Origin: Candidatus Methylomirabilis sp.
GTDB taxonomy: Bacteria > Methylomirabilota > Methylomirabilia > Methylomirabilales > CSP1-5
Direction: 5' to 3'
NCBI GenBank assembly: GCA_012974305.1
Contig: JAAXQN010000022.1
Span: 1 to 48,411, forward strand
Length of the DNA: 48,411 bases
This document shows positions 28,689-38,708 of the stretch, piece by piece. Under the pieces are notes generated by a model that ran no database searches, was not told the origin of the DNA, and worked only from the letters and a program-made list of their open reading frames with translations. Every line of letters begins with the position of its first letter. Positions within the stretch are counted from its first letter, which is position 1. A program made the translations under genes and the position numbers.

Positions 28689-29645
28689 ATGCGAAGGAAA
28701 CTTGTGACGCGTGCACCTTACCTCAGCGGGATTTTTGCCTTACTACTCGCTACTTCCGTGGCGTGTAGCCGGCAGGAGGCCAAGAAATCAGGATTCCCGA
28801 ACGGCCAATTGCTGGTGGAAACCCAAGAGGTGGAGCGTCACCTAGGCGACCCTGATCTTCGCCTGGTGGACCTTCGGGCGCAAGGACCTCACGGCTACGA
28901 AGAGTATGCCTTTGGGCATATCCCTGGGGCGGTTTATCTGAACTGGCAGGACATCGACGATCTGAAAAGTAATCAGAAAGGCCTGCCGATGGATCAGGCC
29001 AAGGCGGAGGCTCTGTTCAGTCGGTTGGGGATTGACGAAAACACGGGGGTCATCGCGTACGACGACTCGGGCGGGCTCTTTGCAGCACGCCTCTTCTTTG
29101 TCCTCGAATTCTTTGGGCACACCAAGGTTGCCATTCTCAACGGGGGATTTTCGAAGTGGATGAACGAAGACCGGGATCTCGGCGACGAGGATCCGAAGAT
29201 CACGCCTAAAAAATTCGTGGCCCGGTCAAACCCCAACCTGATCGCTACCGCTGAGTGGGTGAAAGACAACCTCAAGAATCCGACAGTCTGTATGGTGGAT
29301 GCCCGAAGTCCACTGGAATTCCAGGGGAAACGGACCGACCCGGGGAGAATCAAGGATTCCGACATCAAGCGGGGAGGCCGAGTCCCTGGGGCAGTGCTCA
29401 TCGATTGGGTCGATACGATCAACCGCGAGGACCATACTTTTAAGAGCACCGCAGAACTCAGAGAAATCTTTGAAGAAGCTGGGGCGACGAAGGACCGGGA
29501 GATTGTGACCTATTGCCGGACGGGGGTGCGAGCAGCTCACAACTACTTCGTAGCCAGACTGCTCGGGTACGAGAAGGTGCGTAATTACGACGGATCCTGG
29601 ATTGATTGGGGAAATCGGTCAGGGGTTCCAGTGGAGAAGTCATAA
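28689..29645 (+). CDS. Lipoprotein tandem-rhodanese thiosulfate sulfurtransferase
   Basis: Lipobox LLATSVAC; two rhodanese domains; active loop CRTGVRA. Confidence 0.9.
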   Translation: MRRKLVTRAPYLSGIFALLLATSVACSRQEAKKSGFPNGQLLVETQEVERHLGDPDLRLVDLRAQGPHGYEEYAFGHIPGAVYLNWQDIDDLKSNQKGLPMDQAKAEALFSRLGIDENTGVIAYDDSGGLFAARLFFVLEFFGHTKVAILNGGFSKWMNEDRDLGDEDPKITPKKFVARSNPNLIATAEWVKDNLKNPTVCMVDARSPLEFQGKRTDPGRIKDSDIKRGGRVPGAVLIDWVDTINREDHTFKSTAELREIFEEAGATKDREIVTYCRTGVRAAHNYFVARLLGYEKVRNYDGSWIDWGNRSGVPVEKS

Positions 29646-29684
29646 GACCGGTGCGGGCGGCCGCATGAGAACACAGGGAGAGCA

Positions 29685-29978
29685 ATGAGCGTTCAGATTC
29701 ACGTTCCCCAGATCTTCCGAAAGCACACCGGTGGCGCAAAGACGGTGGTCGTCGAGGGTCAAACGCTCCGCGAGGTGCTGGATAGCCTCGACAAGGCATA
29801 TCCGGGCCTTCGGGACCGGTTGCTGGACGGTAAAGGGATTCACCGGTTTGTCAACATTTACCGCAACGACGAGGATATCCGATTCCTCGAGTCTCTGGAT
29901 ACCGAAGTGCGAGAGGGGGATAGCATCTCGATTCTTCCTGCGGTTGCGGGAGGAGGTCACTTTGGCGCCCAAGGATAA
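29685..29978 (+). CDS. CysO/MoaD-like ubiquitin-fold sulfur carrier with C-terminal extension after GG
   Basis: MSVQIHVPQIFRKHTGG...RFVNIYRNDEDIRFLESLDTEVREGDSISILPAVAGG-GHFGAQG*. Confidence 0.93.
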   Translation: MSVQIHVPQIFRKHTGGAKTVVVEGQTLREVLDSLDKAYPGLRDRLLDGKGIHRFVNIYRNDEDIRFLESLDTEVREGDSISILPAVAGGGHFGAQG

Positions 29979-30003
29979 GGTGATCCGCGGCGGCGAGGAA
30001 GCC

Positions 30004-30948
30004 ATGAGGCCACGGATCGCGAGCGACATCGTTGACGCGATTGGAAATACTCCCCTGGTTGAGGTTTCCCGGGTGAGTCCAAAGCCGTCGGTCCGGATCT
30101 TCTGTAAGCTCGAGTTCTACAATCCGACGGGGAGCCTGAAGGACCGGATTGCCAAGTATATGATCGAACAGGCAGAGCAGCGAGGGGATCTGACCCCGGG
30201 CCAAACCATCATCGAGCCGACGAGCGGCAATACCGGCATCTCCCTAGCGTTGATCGGCCGGCGGAAGGGTTATACGGTCAAGGTCGTCGTTCCAGAGAAC
30301 ATTACCGTCGAGCGGCGGCAACTGCTGGAGCTGTACGGTGCAGAAATCATTTACTCCGACGCCCGCCGGGGAACCAACGGGGCCATCGAAATGGCAAAGA
30401 AGCTGGCTGCCGAGAACCCGGACTGGCATATGCCATACCAGTACGGCAATCAGGCCAATGTCCAGGCGCATTACGAGACCACCGGTACGGAGATCCTCGA
30501 GGCGCTACCCGACGTCGATGTTTTTGTGGCGGGACTCGGGACCGGCGGCACTCTCATGGGCGTTGGCCGGCGGCTGAAGGAGGTAAACTCCAAAACCCAG
30601 GTGATCGCCGTCGAGCCGCATCCAGGCGATCTTGTACAGGGACTCCGGAGCTTGGAAGAGGGGTTCATTCCGCCTATCTTGGATATGAGTCTGCTGGATG
30701 GAAAGATCATTGTCGATTCTCGCTGTGCGTTCGCCCTCACCCGGGATCTTACGTTCAAGGAGGGAATCTTTGCCGGGGTCTCTTCGGGTGCCGTGCTCCA
30801 CTGTGCCATCCGAACGGCGCACAAAATGGAGCAGGGAAATATTGTGTGCCTGCTTGCTGATGGTGGTTGGAAGTATGTCAGCCTTGGTGTGTGGGCCAAA
30901 GAGCTCCCGGACCTTGGGGAGGATGTCTACAGTCATATCTGGTGGTAG
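30004..30948 (+). CDS. cysM: CysM-type cysteine synthase, close in character to the CysO-dependent O-phosphoserine enzyme
   Basis: NPTGSLKDRIAKYMIEQAE, VERRQLLELYGAEIIYS, FVAGLGTGGTLMGVGRRL, GLRSLEEGFIP, EGIFAGVSSGAVLH, aromatic C-terminus. Confidence 0.92.
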   Translation: MRPRIASDIVDAIGNTPLVEVSRVSPKPSVRIFCKLEFYNPTGSLKDRIAKYMIEQAEQRGDLTPGQTIIEPTSGNTGISLALIGRRKGYTVKVVVPENITVERRQLLELYGAEIIYSDARRGTNGAIEMAKKLAAENPDWHMPYQYGNQANVQAHYETTGTEILEALPDVDVFVAGLGTGGTLMGVGRRLKEVNSKTQVIAVEPHPGDLVQGLRSLEEGFIPPILDMSLLDGKIIVDSRCAFALTRDLTFKEGIFAGVSSGAVLHCAIRTAHKMEQGNIVCLLADGGWKYVSLGVWAKELPDLGEDVYSHIWW

Positions 30949-30983
30949 TCGTAAGCGACGAGTGCTGAGAGTCGAGAGCGGAG

Positions 30984-31385
30984 ATGTTCAAGCTCGAAAA
31001 GCGATTCGCCACGGAGATCATCGATCACGCACGGGCTGAGGCGCCGAACGAGTGTTGCGGTCTTCTGGCTGGGGAAAACGGCACGATCCTTCAACTGTAC
31101 CGATGTGATAGTGCCGAGAAGAGCGCGTACCGATACTACCTCGACCCGAAGGATCAGCTCCGGGTGATGCGAGAGCTCGATGAAAAGGGGTGGGAGCTGC
31201 TTGGAATCTACCACTCCCACACCCACACGGAGGCCTATCCGTCAAAAACGGATGTGGAACTTGCTTTCTATCCCGACGCGCTATACTTCATCGTTTCCCT
31301 CGAGAAACCGAGCGAACCGGTGATTCGGGTTTTTCGAATTAATGATGGGAACATCACAGAGGAGGACGTGATGATCGGGCAGTGA
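30984..31385 (+). CDS. mec: JAMM/MPN+ metallopeptidase (Mec-type)
   Basis: NECCGLLAG glutamate plus HSHTHTEAYPSKTD (HxHx7Sx2D) JAMM motif. Confidence 0.93.
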   Translation: MFKLEKRFATEIIDHARAEAPNECCGLLAGENGTILQLYRCDSAEKSAYRYYLDPKDQLRVMRELDEKGWELLGIYHSHTHTEAYPSKTDVELAFYPDALYFIVSLEKPSEPVIRVFRINDGNITEEDVMIGQ

Positions 31386-31484
31386 AGGGGGGTTTTTTAT
31401 ATGGAGAAAACCCGAGTAATTCAATCGGGATTATCGTCTTGGTGAATCAAGAAACTTTACCAATTAGAAAGGGGAGGGGCAATC

Positions 31485-32327
31485 ATGGCGACTTATGCAC
31501 ATCCTGAGGTACTGGTGGAAACCCAGTGGGTTGCAGACAACCTGAAGGACCCCAAAATCCGGCTGGTGGAAGTCGATGTCGACACGGCCGCCTATGGTGA
31601 GGGGCACATCCCCGGCGCCGTGGGCTGGAACTGGAAGAGCGACCTGGAAGAGACCCTGGAACGGGATATCGCCCACCAAGTGACCCTGGACAAGCTGCTC
31701 GGCAGGTCGGGGATTGCCAACGACACGACCGTGATCTTATACGGGGATAACAATAACTGGTTTGCTACGTATGCGTTCTGGCTCCTGAAATATTACGGCC
31801 ATGCGGCCGCCCGGCTCATGAACGGGGGACGGGCGAAATGGATTGCCGAGGGGCGGCCCATGACGAAGGAGACCCCAAAGCACCCGGCCACGACCTACAA
31901 GACGCAGGGGCCGGACAAGAGTATCCGGGTGGTGCGGGAGGAGGTGATCGCGTCGGTGGGGAAGGCAGGCCTGGGCTTGGTGGATGTGCGCTCGCCGAAA
32001 GAATTTAGCGGTGAGATCCTGGCCCCCGAGAACCTGCCGCAGGAGGGGGCGCAGCGGGGGGGCCACATTCCGGGCGCGGCGAACATCCCCTGGAGCCAGG
32101 CGGTCAGGGAAGACGGCACCTTTAAGAGTGTAGAGGATCTCAAACAGCTGTACCAGGGGAAGGGGATCGTTCCGGACAAGGAAATCATAGCCTACTGCCG
32201 GATCGGTGAGCGCTCCTCGCACACCTGGTTTGTGCTGAAGTATCTGTTGGGCTACCCCAAGGTGGTGAATTACGACGGGTCGTGGACCGAGTACGGCAGC
32301 CTGGTCCATGTCCCCATCGAGAGATAG
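31485..32327 (+). CDS. sseA: Cytoplasmic tandem-rhodanese thiosulfate sulfurtransferase
   Basis: Two rhodanese domains, active loop CRIGERS. Confidence 0.93.
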   Translation: MATYAHPEVLVETQWVADNLKDPKIRLVEVDVDTAAYGEGHIPGAVGWNWKSDLEETLERDIAHQVTLDKLLGRSGIANDTTVILYGDNNNWFATYAFWLLKYYGHAAARLMNGGRAKWIAEGRPMTKETPKHPATTYKTQGPDKSIRVVREEVIASVGKAGLGLVDVRSPKEFSGEILAPENLPQEGAQRGGHIPGAANIPWSQAVREDGTFKSVEDLKQLYQGKGIVPDKEIIAYCRIGERSSHTWFVLKYLLGYPKVVNYDGSWTEYGSLVHVPIER

Positions 32328-32338
32328 GGAGTGGAGAA

Positions 32339-33007
32339 GTGACACAGCCCCAGTCGGATGAACCTTTTCTGAGGATTGGCCCGGCGGAAGCCAAGGCATT
32401 GATAGAGAAAGGGGTCCAGTTAGTGGATGTCCGGGAACCCCAAGAGTACGCCGAGATGCGGATCGCGGGCTCGGTTCTCTTTCCTATGGGCACGCTCCTC
32501 AAGGCCCCGCGAGACATTCTGAAGGAGGGGCCGGTTCTGCTTGTGTGTTCAGAAGGGCTTCGGAGTGCAGTTGCCTGTGAGGCGGCAGCGGCGATTGGGG
32601 TTGAGGAGGTCTATAACCTCGAAGGGGGGCTGCAGCGCTGGCAGGAGGAAGGGTACACGCTGGAGACAGGTGAAGTGAGTGAGCCGGTGATCGCTGAGAC
32701 ACCGGCCGTGCCCCGACCGCCGGCGCAGGATCTTCTCGTCTCCGGCGAGCGCCTCGCACGGGTCCATCGCTTCCGGTATCAGAAGGCCGTAGCATGCGCC
32801 TTGGGCACTATTGAGCTCGTCGTGGAGGAAAGCGTGGGCGAAATGGAGGAGCCATCGAAGCGCTGCGTGGCGAGACCTGATCACCCGGAGCGTGTCCCGA
32901 GACCAGATCTCACGGTTTACGGTGAGAGTGTTGAGGATGTCCTGCGAGTCCTGATTGAAAAACTCAGGGGGCGGCGCCCTCAGGAGATCTTTTTACCCAC
33001 GGGGTAA
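32339..33007 (+). CDS. Single-rhodanese protein with uncharacterised C-terminal domain
   Basis: VDVREPQEYAEMRIAG...CSEGLRS active loop; about 105-aa C-terminal region; GTG start inferred. Confidence 0.8.
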   Translation: MTQPQSDEPFLRIGPAEAKALIEKGVQLVDVREPQEYAEMRIAGSVLFPMGTLLKAPRDILKEGPVLLVCSEGLRSAVACEAAAAIGVEEVYNLEGGLQRWQEEGYTLETGEVSEPVIAETPAVPRPPAQDLLVSGERLARVHRFRYQKAVACALGTIELVVEESVGEMEEPSKRCVARPDHPERVPRPDLTVYGESVEDVLRVLIEKLRGRRPQEIFLPTG

Positions 33008-33065
33008 CGCCACCGTCATCGGCGCCCCCGAGGAATTTTGGCTTTGCTCAAGGAAGGATGATCTC

Positions 33066-33830
33066 GTGATTGTTTCGGTACCGGCAATTGCCTTCGTAGG
33101 ATTAGCGTCGGGCTGGGTCATGGGGATTTCTGCCGCGGCGTGGGGGGCTTTGAGCGTCCCATTGCTGATTCTCATCGGAGTCGAGCCCTTGGTCGCGATC
33201 AATGCGTCTCTGGCGGCATCCATCTTACTCAGTCTGTTCGGCGGCGTGACCCATTGGCGCTATGACCGATCACGGGTAGTTCCTCTCCTCCCGCTGGTGT
33301 TCGGAGGTGTGGGAGGCGCATTCCTGGGGAGTTTACTGAGCCCTGCGCTCCCAACACAAACCCTTCGGATTTTGATTGGCTTTACAACTCTGAGTATCGG
33401 TATTCTGACGCTTTTCAGGAAAAATGGGAACGGGTCGCAAAACAATTTTGAAGCCGTGAAATGGAACGACAGGAGGGCGATCCTTTTCGGAATCGGGGTA
33501 GTGGCCGGATTATCCGCCGGTGCGTTCGGCTCGGGTTGGGGGACGATCGGTGTTGTATTGCTGATGTGGACAGGCATTCCCCCCCACACCGTGGTGGGCT
33601 CATCACTGCTAGCTCGGTCATTGGTGGCCTCAGCCGCGGCCGGCTCGTATACTCTTCAGGCAGGAAATTTCCCCCTGGGGGTCTTTCTACCGCTTCTGAT
33701 TGCAGGGGGCTTGGGGGTATATCTCGGGGTCCGGACGGCCAATCGGGTTTCGGTGGCCGGGATGCGAGTGCTCCTCGGCGGTGTGGTCACGATGGTGGGG
33801 ATCCTGATCGTGGTCGGAACTATGTGGTAA
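33066..33830 (+). CDS. TauE/SafE family sulfite exporter/permease
   Basis: Multi-TM; LVAINASLAASILLSLFGGVTHWRY; GAFGSGWGTIGVVLLMWTGIPPHTVVGSSLLARSLVA; GTG start inferred. Confidence 0.85.
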   Translation: MIVSVPAIAFVGLASGWVMGISAAAWGALSVPLLILIGVEPLVAINASLAASILLSLFGGVTHWRYDRSRVVPLLPLVFGGVGGAFLGSLLSPALPTQTLRILIGFTTLSIGILTLFRKNGNGSQNNFEAVKWNDRRAILFGIGVVAGLSAGAFGSGWGTIGVVLLMWTGIPPHTVVGSSLLARSLVASAAAGSYTLQAGNFPLGVFLPLLIAGGLGVYLGVRTANRVSVAGMRVLLGGVVTMVGILIVVGTMW

Positions 33831-33893
33831 GGACTGTTCACCTAACTGTCACCCTTAAACGGACATGCGAACGTCCGGAAGGGAGGATGGGGA

Positions 33894-35687
33894 ATGCAGC
33901 AGTTGGAAAATCGGGACGCCAAAAAGGCGACCATCACGATAGAGGGTAAGCCGCTGGCCATTCGTCCCTCCTATGCCCAGCAGGAGGAGATCGATACCTT
34001 TGACGAATTCGTGCAGCGTTTCTGGCAAAAACAGATATCGGAGGTGGAGTTCCAGCGCTTCCGCCTCCAGCACGGGGTCTATGGTCAACGCCAAGAGGGG
34101 GTCCAGATGGTTCGCATCAAGATCCCCTGGGGCGGGCTGAGCGCCGAACAACTGGAGGCGTTAGCCGACCTCGCGCAACGGACCCCTCGTCGTATCGGTC
34201 ACGTCACGACGCGTCAGAACGTCCAGTTTCACTTTGTCAAGCTGGCTGAGGCTACCGAGTTCTTGGGCGCCCTGGAAAAGGTGGGATTGACGACGCGGGA
34301 AGCCTGCGGGAACACGGTTCGGAATGTCACCGCAGGAGCCTGCTCTGGCGTCTGCCCGCGCGAGGTGTTCGACGTGACGCCTTATGCCGAGGCCGTGGCG
34401 CGCTTCCTCCTACGCAACCCGATGAACCAGAATCTTCCCCGCAAATTCAAGATCGCCTTTTCGGGGTGCCCGGACGATGAGGGGATCACGGCAATCCATG
34501 ATATCGGCGGACGGGCCGTTCTCCATCAGGAGAATGGGGTAAGCCACCGGGGCTTTCGGTTGATCGTGGCTGGGGGACTCGGCCCGGTGCCACACCATGC
34601 CCAAGTCCTCGAAGAGTTCACTCCAGCGGACGAGCTGCTGGCGACGGTGGGCGCCATTGTCAGGGTGTTTGACCGATTTGGGAACCGAGAGAACCGGAGC
34701 AGGGCCCGGATGAAGTTCGTGCTGCAAGAATTCGGTCTGGAAAAGTTCCGGAACCTGGTTTTTAAAGAGCGGACTGGTCTCAAGTCAACCATGGGCGGAA
34801 AGTTCCCCCCAATTGTCATCCGGGAAGAAGGTCCCCCGGCCCCAAGATCCACCCCAGTGTCCATCTCGGGTCTGGAAGACCCCGCCTACGAGTTGTGGCG
34901 GCGTAGCAACGTCCGGCCCCAAAAGCAGCCTGGCTACGTAATGGTCACGGTTCGTTTGGAGCTCGGCGACTTCACGCCGCTGCAGCTTCGGCTCCTGGCC
35001 TTCTGTGCTCGTGAGTTTGGTGACAGCACTGTGAGGACCACAAACCAACAGAACTTCCTCCTTCGGTGGATTCCGGAGGAGGCCCTGGTGCCGATGTACC
35101 GAGTCCTTCGTCGTGCAGATCTGGCCCGGTCCGGTGCCGATCGACTTATGGATGTTACGGCCTGTCCCGGTGCAGACACCTGCCAGCTCGGGATTACGTC
35201 TTCCCGGGGGCTCGCGTTGGCCATAGGTCGGATGGTGGAGGAGAAGCACCCGGATCTGGCAGAGGAAGTGGGTGGACGGATTAAGATCTCGGGCTGCCCG
35301 AACTCCTGCGGTCAGCATCACATCGCGACCATCGGATTTTATGGCGGTTCGAAGAAATTCGGCGGGCGTCAGGCTCCGACCTATCAGATGCTCCTTGGAG
35401 GCGTGTGGGGAGATAGCACCGCCCGATTCAGCCAGCCCGCGCTACGGCTCCCAGCGAAGAACATTCCCAATGCCATCGACAGGCTCCTGGAGATTTATAA
35501 GGCGAACCGGACAAACGGCGAGAGCCTCTTCCCATTTCTGGAGCGTTTCGGACCGAAGCAGGTGGTGCAAAACCTGGCGGAGTTCACCGCGATACCCAGC
35601 TATGAAGAAGCCCCGGACGGGTTCCAGGATTGGGGCGAGGAGAAGGCCTTCGAGCTCAAGACTGGGGTTGGTGAGTGCGCGGTGTGA
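33894..35687 (+). CDS. Siroheme [4Fe-4S] nitrite/sulfite reductase
   Basis: TTRQNVQFHFV, GNTVRNVTAGACSGVCPREVFDV, second repeat TACPGADTCQLGITSSRGLA...KISGCPNSCGQHH. Confidence 0.93.
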   Translation: MQQLENRDAKKATITIEGKPLAIRPSYAQQEEIDTFDEFVQRFWQKQISEVEFQRFRLQHGVYGQRQEGVQMVRIKIPWGGLSAEQLEALADLAQRTPRRIGHVTTRQNVQFHFVKLAEATEFLGALEKVGLTTREACGNTVRNVTAGACSGVCPREVFDVTPYAEAVARFLLRNPMNQNLPRKFKIAFSGCPDDEGITAIHDIGGRAVLHQENGVSHRGFRLIVAGGLGPVPHHAQVLEEFTPADELLATVGAIVRVFDRFGNRENRSRARMKFVLQEFGLEKFRNLVFKERTGLKSTMGGKFPPIVIREEGPPAPRSTPVSISGLEDPAYELWRRSNVRPQKQPGYVMVTVRLELGDFTPLQLRLLAFCAREFGDSTVRTTNQQNFLLRWIPEEALVPMYRVLRRADLARSGADRLMDVTACPGADTCQLGITSSRGLALAIGRMVEEKHPDLAEEVGGRIKISGCPNSCGQHHIATIGFYGGSKKFGGRQAPTYQMLLGGVWGDSTARFSQPALRLPAKNIPNAIDRLLEIYKANRTNGESLFPFLERFGPKQVVQNLAEFTAIPSYEEAPDGFQDWGEEKAFELKTGVGECAV

Positions 35688-35700
35688 GGAAGGTCGATTG

Positions 35701-36627
35701 ATGGGACTGAAGGGTCTGACAGTGGCGGTCACCGGAAGCAGGCGAGCCTCGGAACTCGCCCAGCTCATCACGAACTCCGGCGGAGTTCCGTATGTGGCTC
35801 CAACGGTGGGGATCGAAGTCCAGGAGGACGTGGACCGTCAAACAGAAGAGTTGGTCCGTAGGATCGTCGACGGAGAATTTGATTATGCGATCTTCATGAC
35901 GGGCCCCGGCGTATATCGATTGATGTCGACAGCGCAGCAGCTCGGTTTGGAGCGTGAGGTAGTTGATGTGTTGAACCGCACGAGTGTCGTCGCCAGGAGC
36001 CAGAAACCACAGAAGGTATTAGAAAAGTCCGGGGTCAGGGTGACCATGGTGCCATCCGACAATACGTCGGAAGGCATTGCCGCCGAGATGGCCAAACTCG
36101 ACGTCAGCGGCAAAGGCATCGCCGTGCTCTGGCATGGGGATTCCCATCCGATGCTGCGTGAGGTCCTGGAAAGAAGAGGAGCCAAGGTCTTTGAGGCGAT
36201 GGCATACACATATTCGTTGGACCTGGGAAAACGGGGTGCTGATCTCTTAGAGGCTGTGGGGTTTAAGTATATCCCCCCCGGCGAAGGCAAGATGCTTGAG
36301 CTTATCAACGATCTGGTGAGGGGCATGATTCATATCATCACGTTTACCAGTCCCCCATCGGCCAGAAACCTCTTTCGGTTTGCAGAAGCCCACGGGCGAG
36401 ACATCGATCTTCGGAGGTCCCTGAACGAGAAGGTTATCGTTGTTGCCGTCGGACCGCCCACGCGGAGGAGCATTGAGGAGGACGAAGTTCAAGTCGATGT
36501 CATGCCGGATGTCTACAAGTTGGGACCCATGGTGAAGGCTACGGTTGATTATCTGGCGCAAGACCACTCACACCCGCGAAAAGGGGCTCTGGCCAGGATT
36601 CAACCTGAGTCAATTGCGGGTGGATAA
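35701..36627 (+). CDS. hemD: Uroporphyrinogen-III synthase
   Basis: LTVAVTGSRRASELAQLITNSGGVPYVAPT; GMIHIITFTSPPSARNLFRFAE; VIVVAVGPPTRRSIEE. Confidence 0.88.
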   Translation: MGLKGLTVAVTGSRRASELAQLITNSGGVPYVAPTVGIEVQEDVDRQTEELVRRIVDGEFDYAIFMTGPGVYRLMSTAQQLGLEREVVDVLNRTSVVARSQKPQKVLEKSGVRVTMVPSDNTSEGIAAEMAKLDVSGKGIAVLWHGDSHPMLREVLERRGAKVFEAMAYTYSLDLGKRGADLLEAVGFKYIPPGEGKMLELINDLVRGMIHIITFTSPPSARNLFRFAEAHGRDIDLRRSLNEKVIVVAVGPPTRRSIEEDEVQVDVMPDVYKLGPMVKATVDYLAQDHSHPRKGALARIQPESIAGG

Positions 36628-36676
36628 CCGAGCGGCCAGGAATCGGTCTGTAAACAAAGCCGAAAGGGGGGGACAC

Positions 36677-37426
36677 ATGGAGACGAAGAATCGACTGGAT
36701 GAGGTAGCGGTGGAAGAACTGGCGACTCGCTTTGAGGGGAAAGGTCCCGAGGTGGTCATCCAGTGGGCCCTTGAGCACTTTCACCCCCGCATCGTCCTGG
36801 CGTCCAGCCTGCAGGCGGAAGACATGGTCATTTTGGACATCGCCTGGAGGATAAATCCCGACGTCCGGGTCTTTACCCTCGATACTGGCCGGCTCCATGA
36901 AGAGACCTACGCCAGTATGGAGCGGGTCCGGGAAAAGTACGGCATTGCCATCGAGAGTTTTTTTCCGAGCCGGGAGGCGGTGGAGGCCCTGGAGCGCGAG
37001 AAGGGATTTTATTCCTTCCGGCAGAGCGTGGAGGAACGGAAGTTTTGCTGCGGGATACGCAAGGTGGAGCCGCTGGCACGCGCCCTCAAGGATCGCGATG
37101 CGTGGATCACCGGGCTTCGACGAGAACAGGCGGTGACCCGGACCGTGCTCCGGAAGGTTGAGTTTGATCACAGTCATGGAATCATTAAGGTCAATCCTTT
37201 GGCTGACTGTTCGGAAGGCTACGTCTGGGACTACATTCGGACCCATGGTGTCCCATACAACGCACTGCACGACTTAGGATATCCGAGCATTGGGTGTGCC
37301 CCGTGCACGCGTGCGATCAAGCAGGGGGAGGATGTCCGGGCCGGACGGTGGTGGTGGGAAAATCCAGAGAGTAAGGAATGTGGTCTGCACGTCACACCGG
37401 TGGAGACGGGCCAGTCCACTGCGTGA
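36677..37426 (+). CDS. cysH: Assimilatory APS reductase (CysH, [4Fe-4S] type)
   Basis: [40 protein letters not shown]. Confidence 0.92.
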   Translation: METKNRLDEVAVEELATRFEGKGPEVVIQWALEHFHPRIVLASSLQAEDMVILDIAWRINPDVRVFTLDTGRLHEETYASMERVREKYGIAIESFFPSREAVEALEREKGFYSFRQSVEERKFCCGIRKVEPLARALKDRDAWITGLRREQAVTRTVLRKVEFDHSHGIIKVNPLADCSEGYVWDYIRTHGVPYNALHDLGYPSIGCAPCTRAIKQGEDVRAGRWWWENPESKECGLHVTPVETGQSTA

Positions 37427-37442
37427 GGGGGCAAGGAGTCGC

Positions 37443-38612
37443 ATGAGTATTATTACACCGCATGGAGGGGAACTGGTTGACCGGCTAATCCCGCCGGAGG
37501 AGCGACAGGAGGCACGACGCCGGGCGAGAGACTTAACGCCGGTGCACCTGAATCGGCGACAGATCTCGGATCTGGAGTTGATCGGGATCGGGGCTATGAG
37601 TCCGCTCGACGGGTTCATGGGTCAGGCCGACTACAAGCGAGTAGTGGACGAGGCGCGTCTGGCAAGCGGGCTCCCCTGGTCCATCCCCGTTACGTTAGCC
37701 GTGCGGGAGACCGAGGCCGCCTCCGCTCGAGTGGGCGAAGAGATCTCCTTGGTGGACGACCATGGGGATCTTCTGGGCTTGCTAGAGCTTCGAGAGAAAC
37801 TCTCTTATGATAAAAAGCGCGAGGCCCAGGAGGTATACCGAACTACCGAAGAGGCCCATCCGGGAGTCCGCGTACTCTATGCCCAGGGCGATGTGCTCTT
37901 GGCCGGACCAATTCGACTCTTGGAGCCTCCTGACGATCAGGAGTACGGCCCCTACCACCTGACCCCCGCAGAGACCCGGCAGGCGTTCAACAACCAGGGT
38001 TGGCGAACCGTCGTGGGCTTCCAGACGCGAAACCCCGTCCACCGGGCCCACGAATACATCCAGAAGTGTGCTCTGGAGGTCGTGGATGGCCTCCTCCTGC
38101 ATCCATTAGTTGGTGAGACGAAGCAGGATGACATTCCCGCGGAAACCCGGCTGCGCTGTTACGAGGTGCTTTTGGAAGGGTATTATCCCAAAGATCGTGT
38201 CATCCTGGCGGTCCTTCCGGCGGCCATGCGCTATGCCGGCCCGCGAGAAGCTATTTTCCATGCGTTGATTCGGAAAAATTACGGGTGTACCCATTTCATC
38301 GTCGGCCGAGATCATGCCGGCGTGGGGAATTATTACGGCACCTTTGACGCCCATCTGATCTTTCGGGACTTCGCCCAGGAGGAGCTGGGGATTACTCCCC
38401 TCTTTTTTGACCATGCCTTTTATTGTCGAAGTTGCCAGGGAATGGCCACCACCAAGACCTGTCCGCACGGTCCTCAGGAGCGAGTAAGCCTTTCGGGGAC
38501 CAAGGTCCGAGAGATGTTGCACCGGATCGAACTTCCCCCTTCCGAATACACGCGGCAAGAAGTGGCGGAAGTGCTGCTCCAATGGGCCAATACGGATCAG
38601 TACCGTATCTGA
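37443..38612 (+). CDS. sat: Sulfate adenylyltransferase
   Basis: [46 protein letters not shown]. Confidence 0.97.
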   Translation: MSIITPHGGELVDRLIPPEERQEARRRARDLTPVHLNRRQISDLELIGIGAMSPLDGFMGQADYKRVVDEARLASGLPWSIPVTLAVRETEAASARVGEEISLVDDHGDLLGLLELREKLSYDKKREAQEVYRTTEEAHPGVRVLYAQGDVLLAGPIRLLEPPDDQEYGPYHLTPAETRQAFNNQGWRTVVGFQTRNPVHRAHEYIQKCALEVVDGLLLHPLVGETKQDDIPAETRLRCYEVLLEGYYPKDRVILAVLPAAMRYAGPREAIFHALIRKNYGCTHFIVGRDHAGVGNYYGTFDAHLIFRDFAQEELGITPLFFDHAFYCRSCQGMATTKTCPHGPQERVSLSGTKVREMLHRIELPPSEYTRQEVAEVLLQWANTDQYRI

Positions 38613-38708
38613 CCTTCGACTTTCCCGCCTCCTGACAGCCTCGAGGGACCTGCGTTTGTTGCGAGGAAATGTCGGGGAATTCGGGAAGGATATTAAGGAG
38701 AAGCAGCG

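Noticed and set aside
35272-36627. 451-aa version of the HemD ORF
   Set aside because: The first ~143 codons overlap the sulfite reductase out of frame; the homologous start is ATG 35701.
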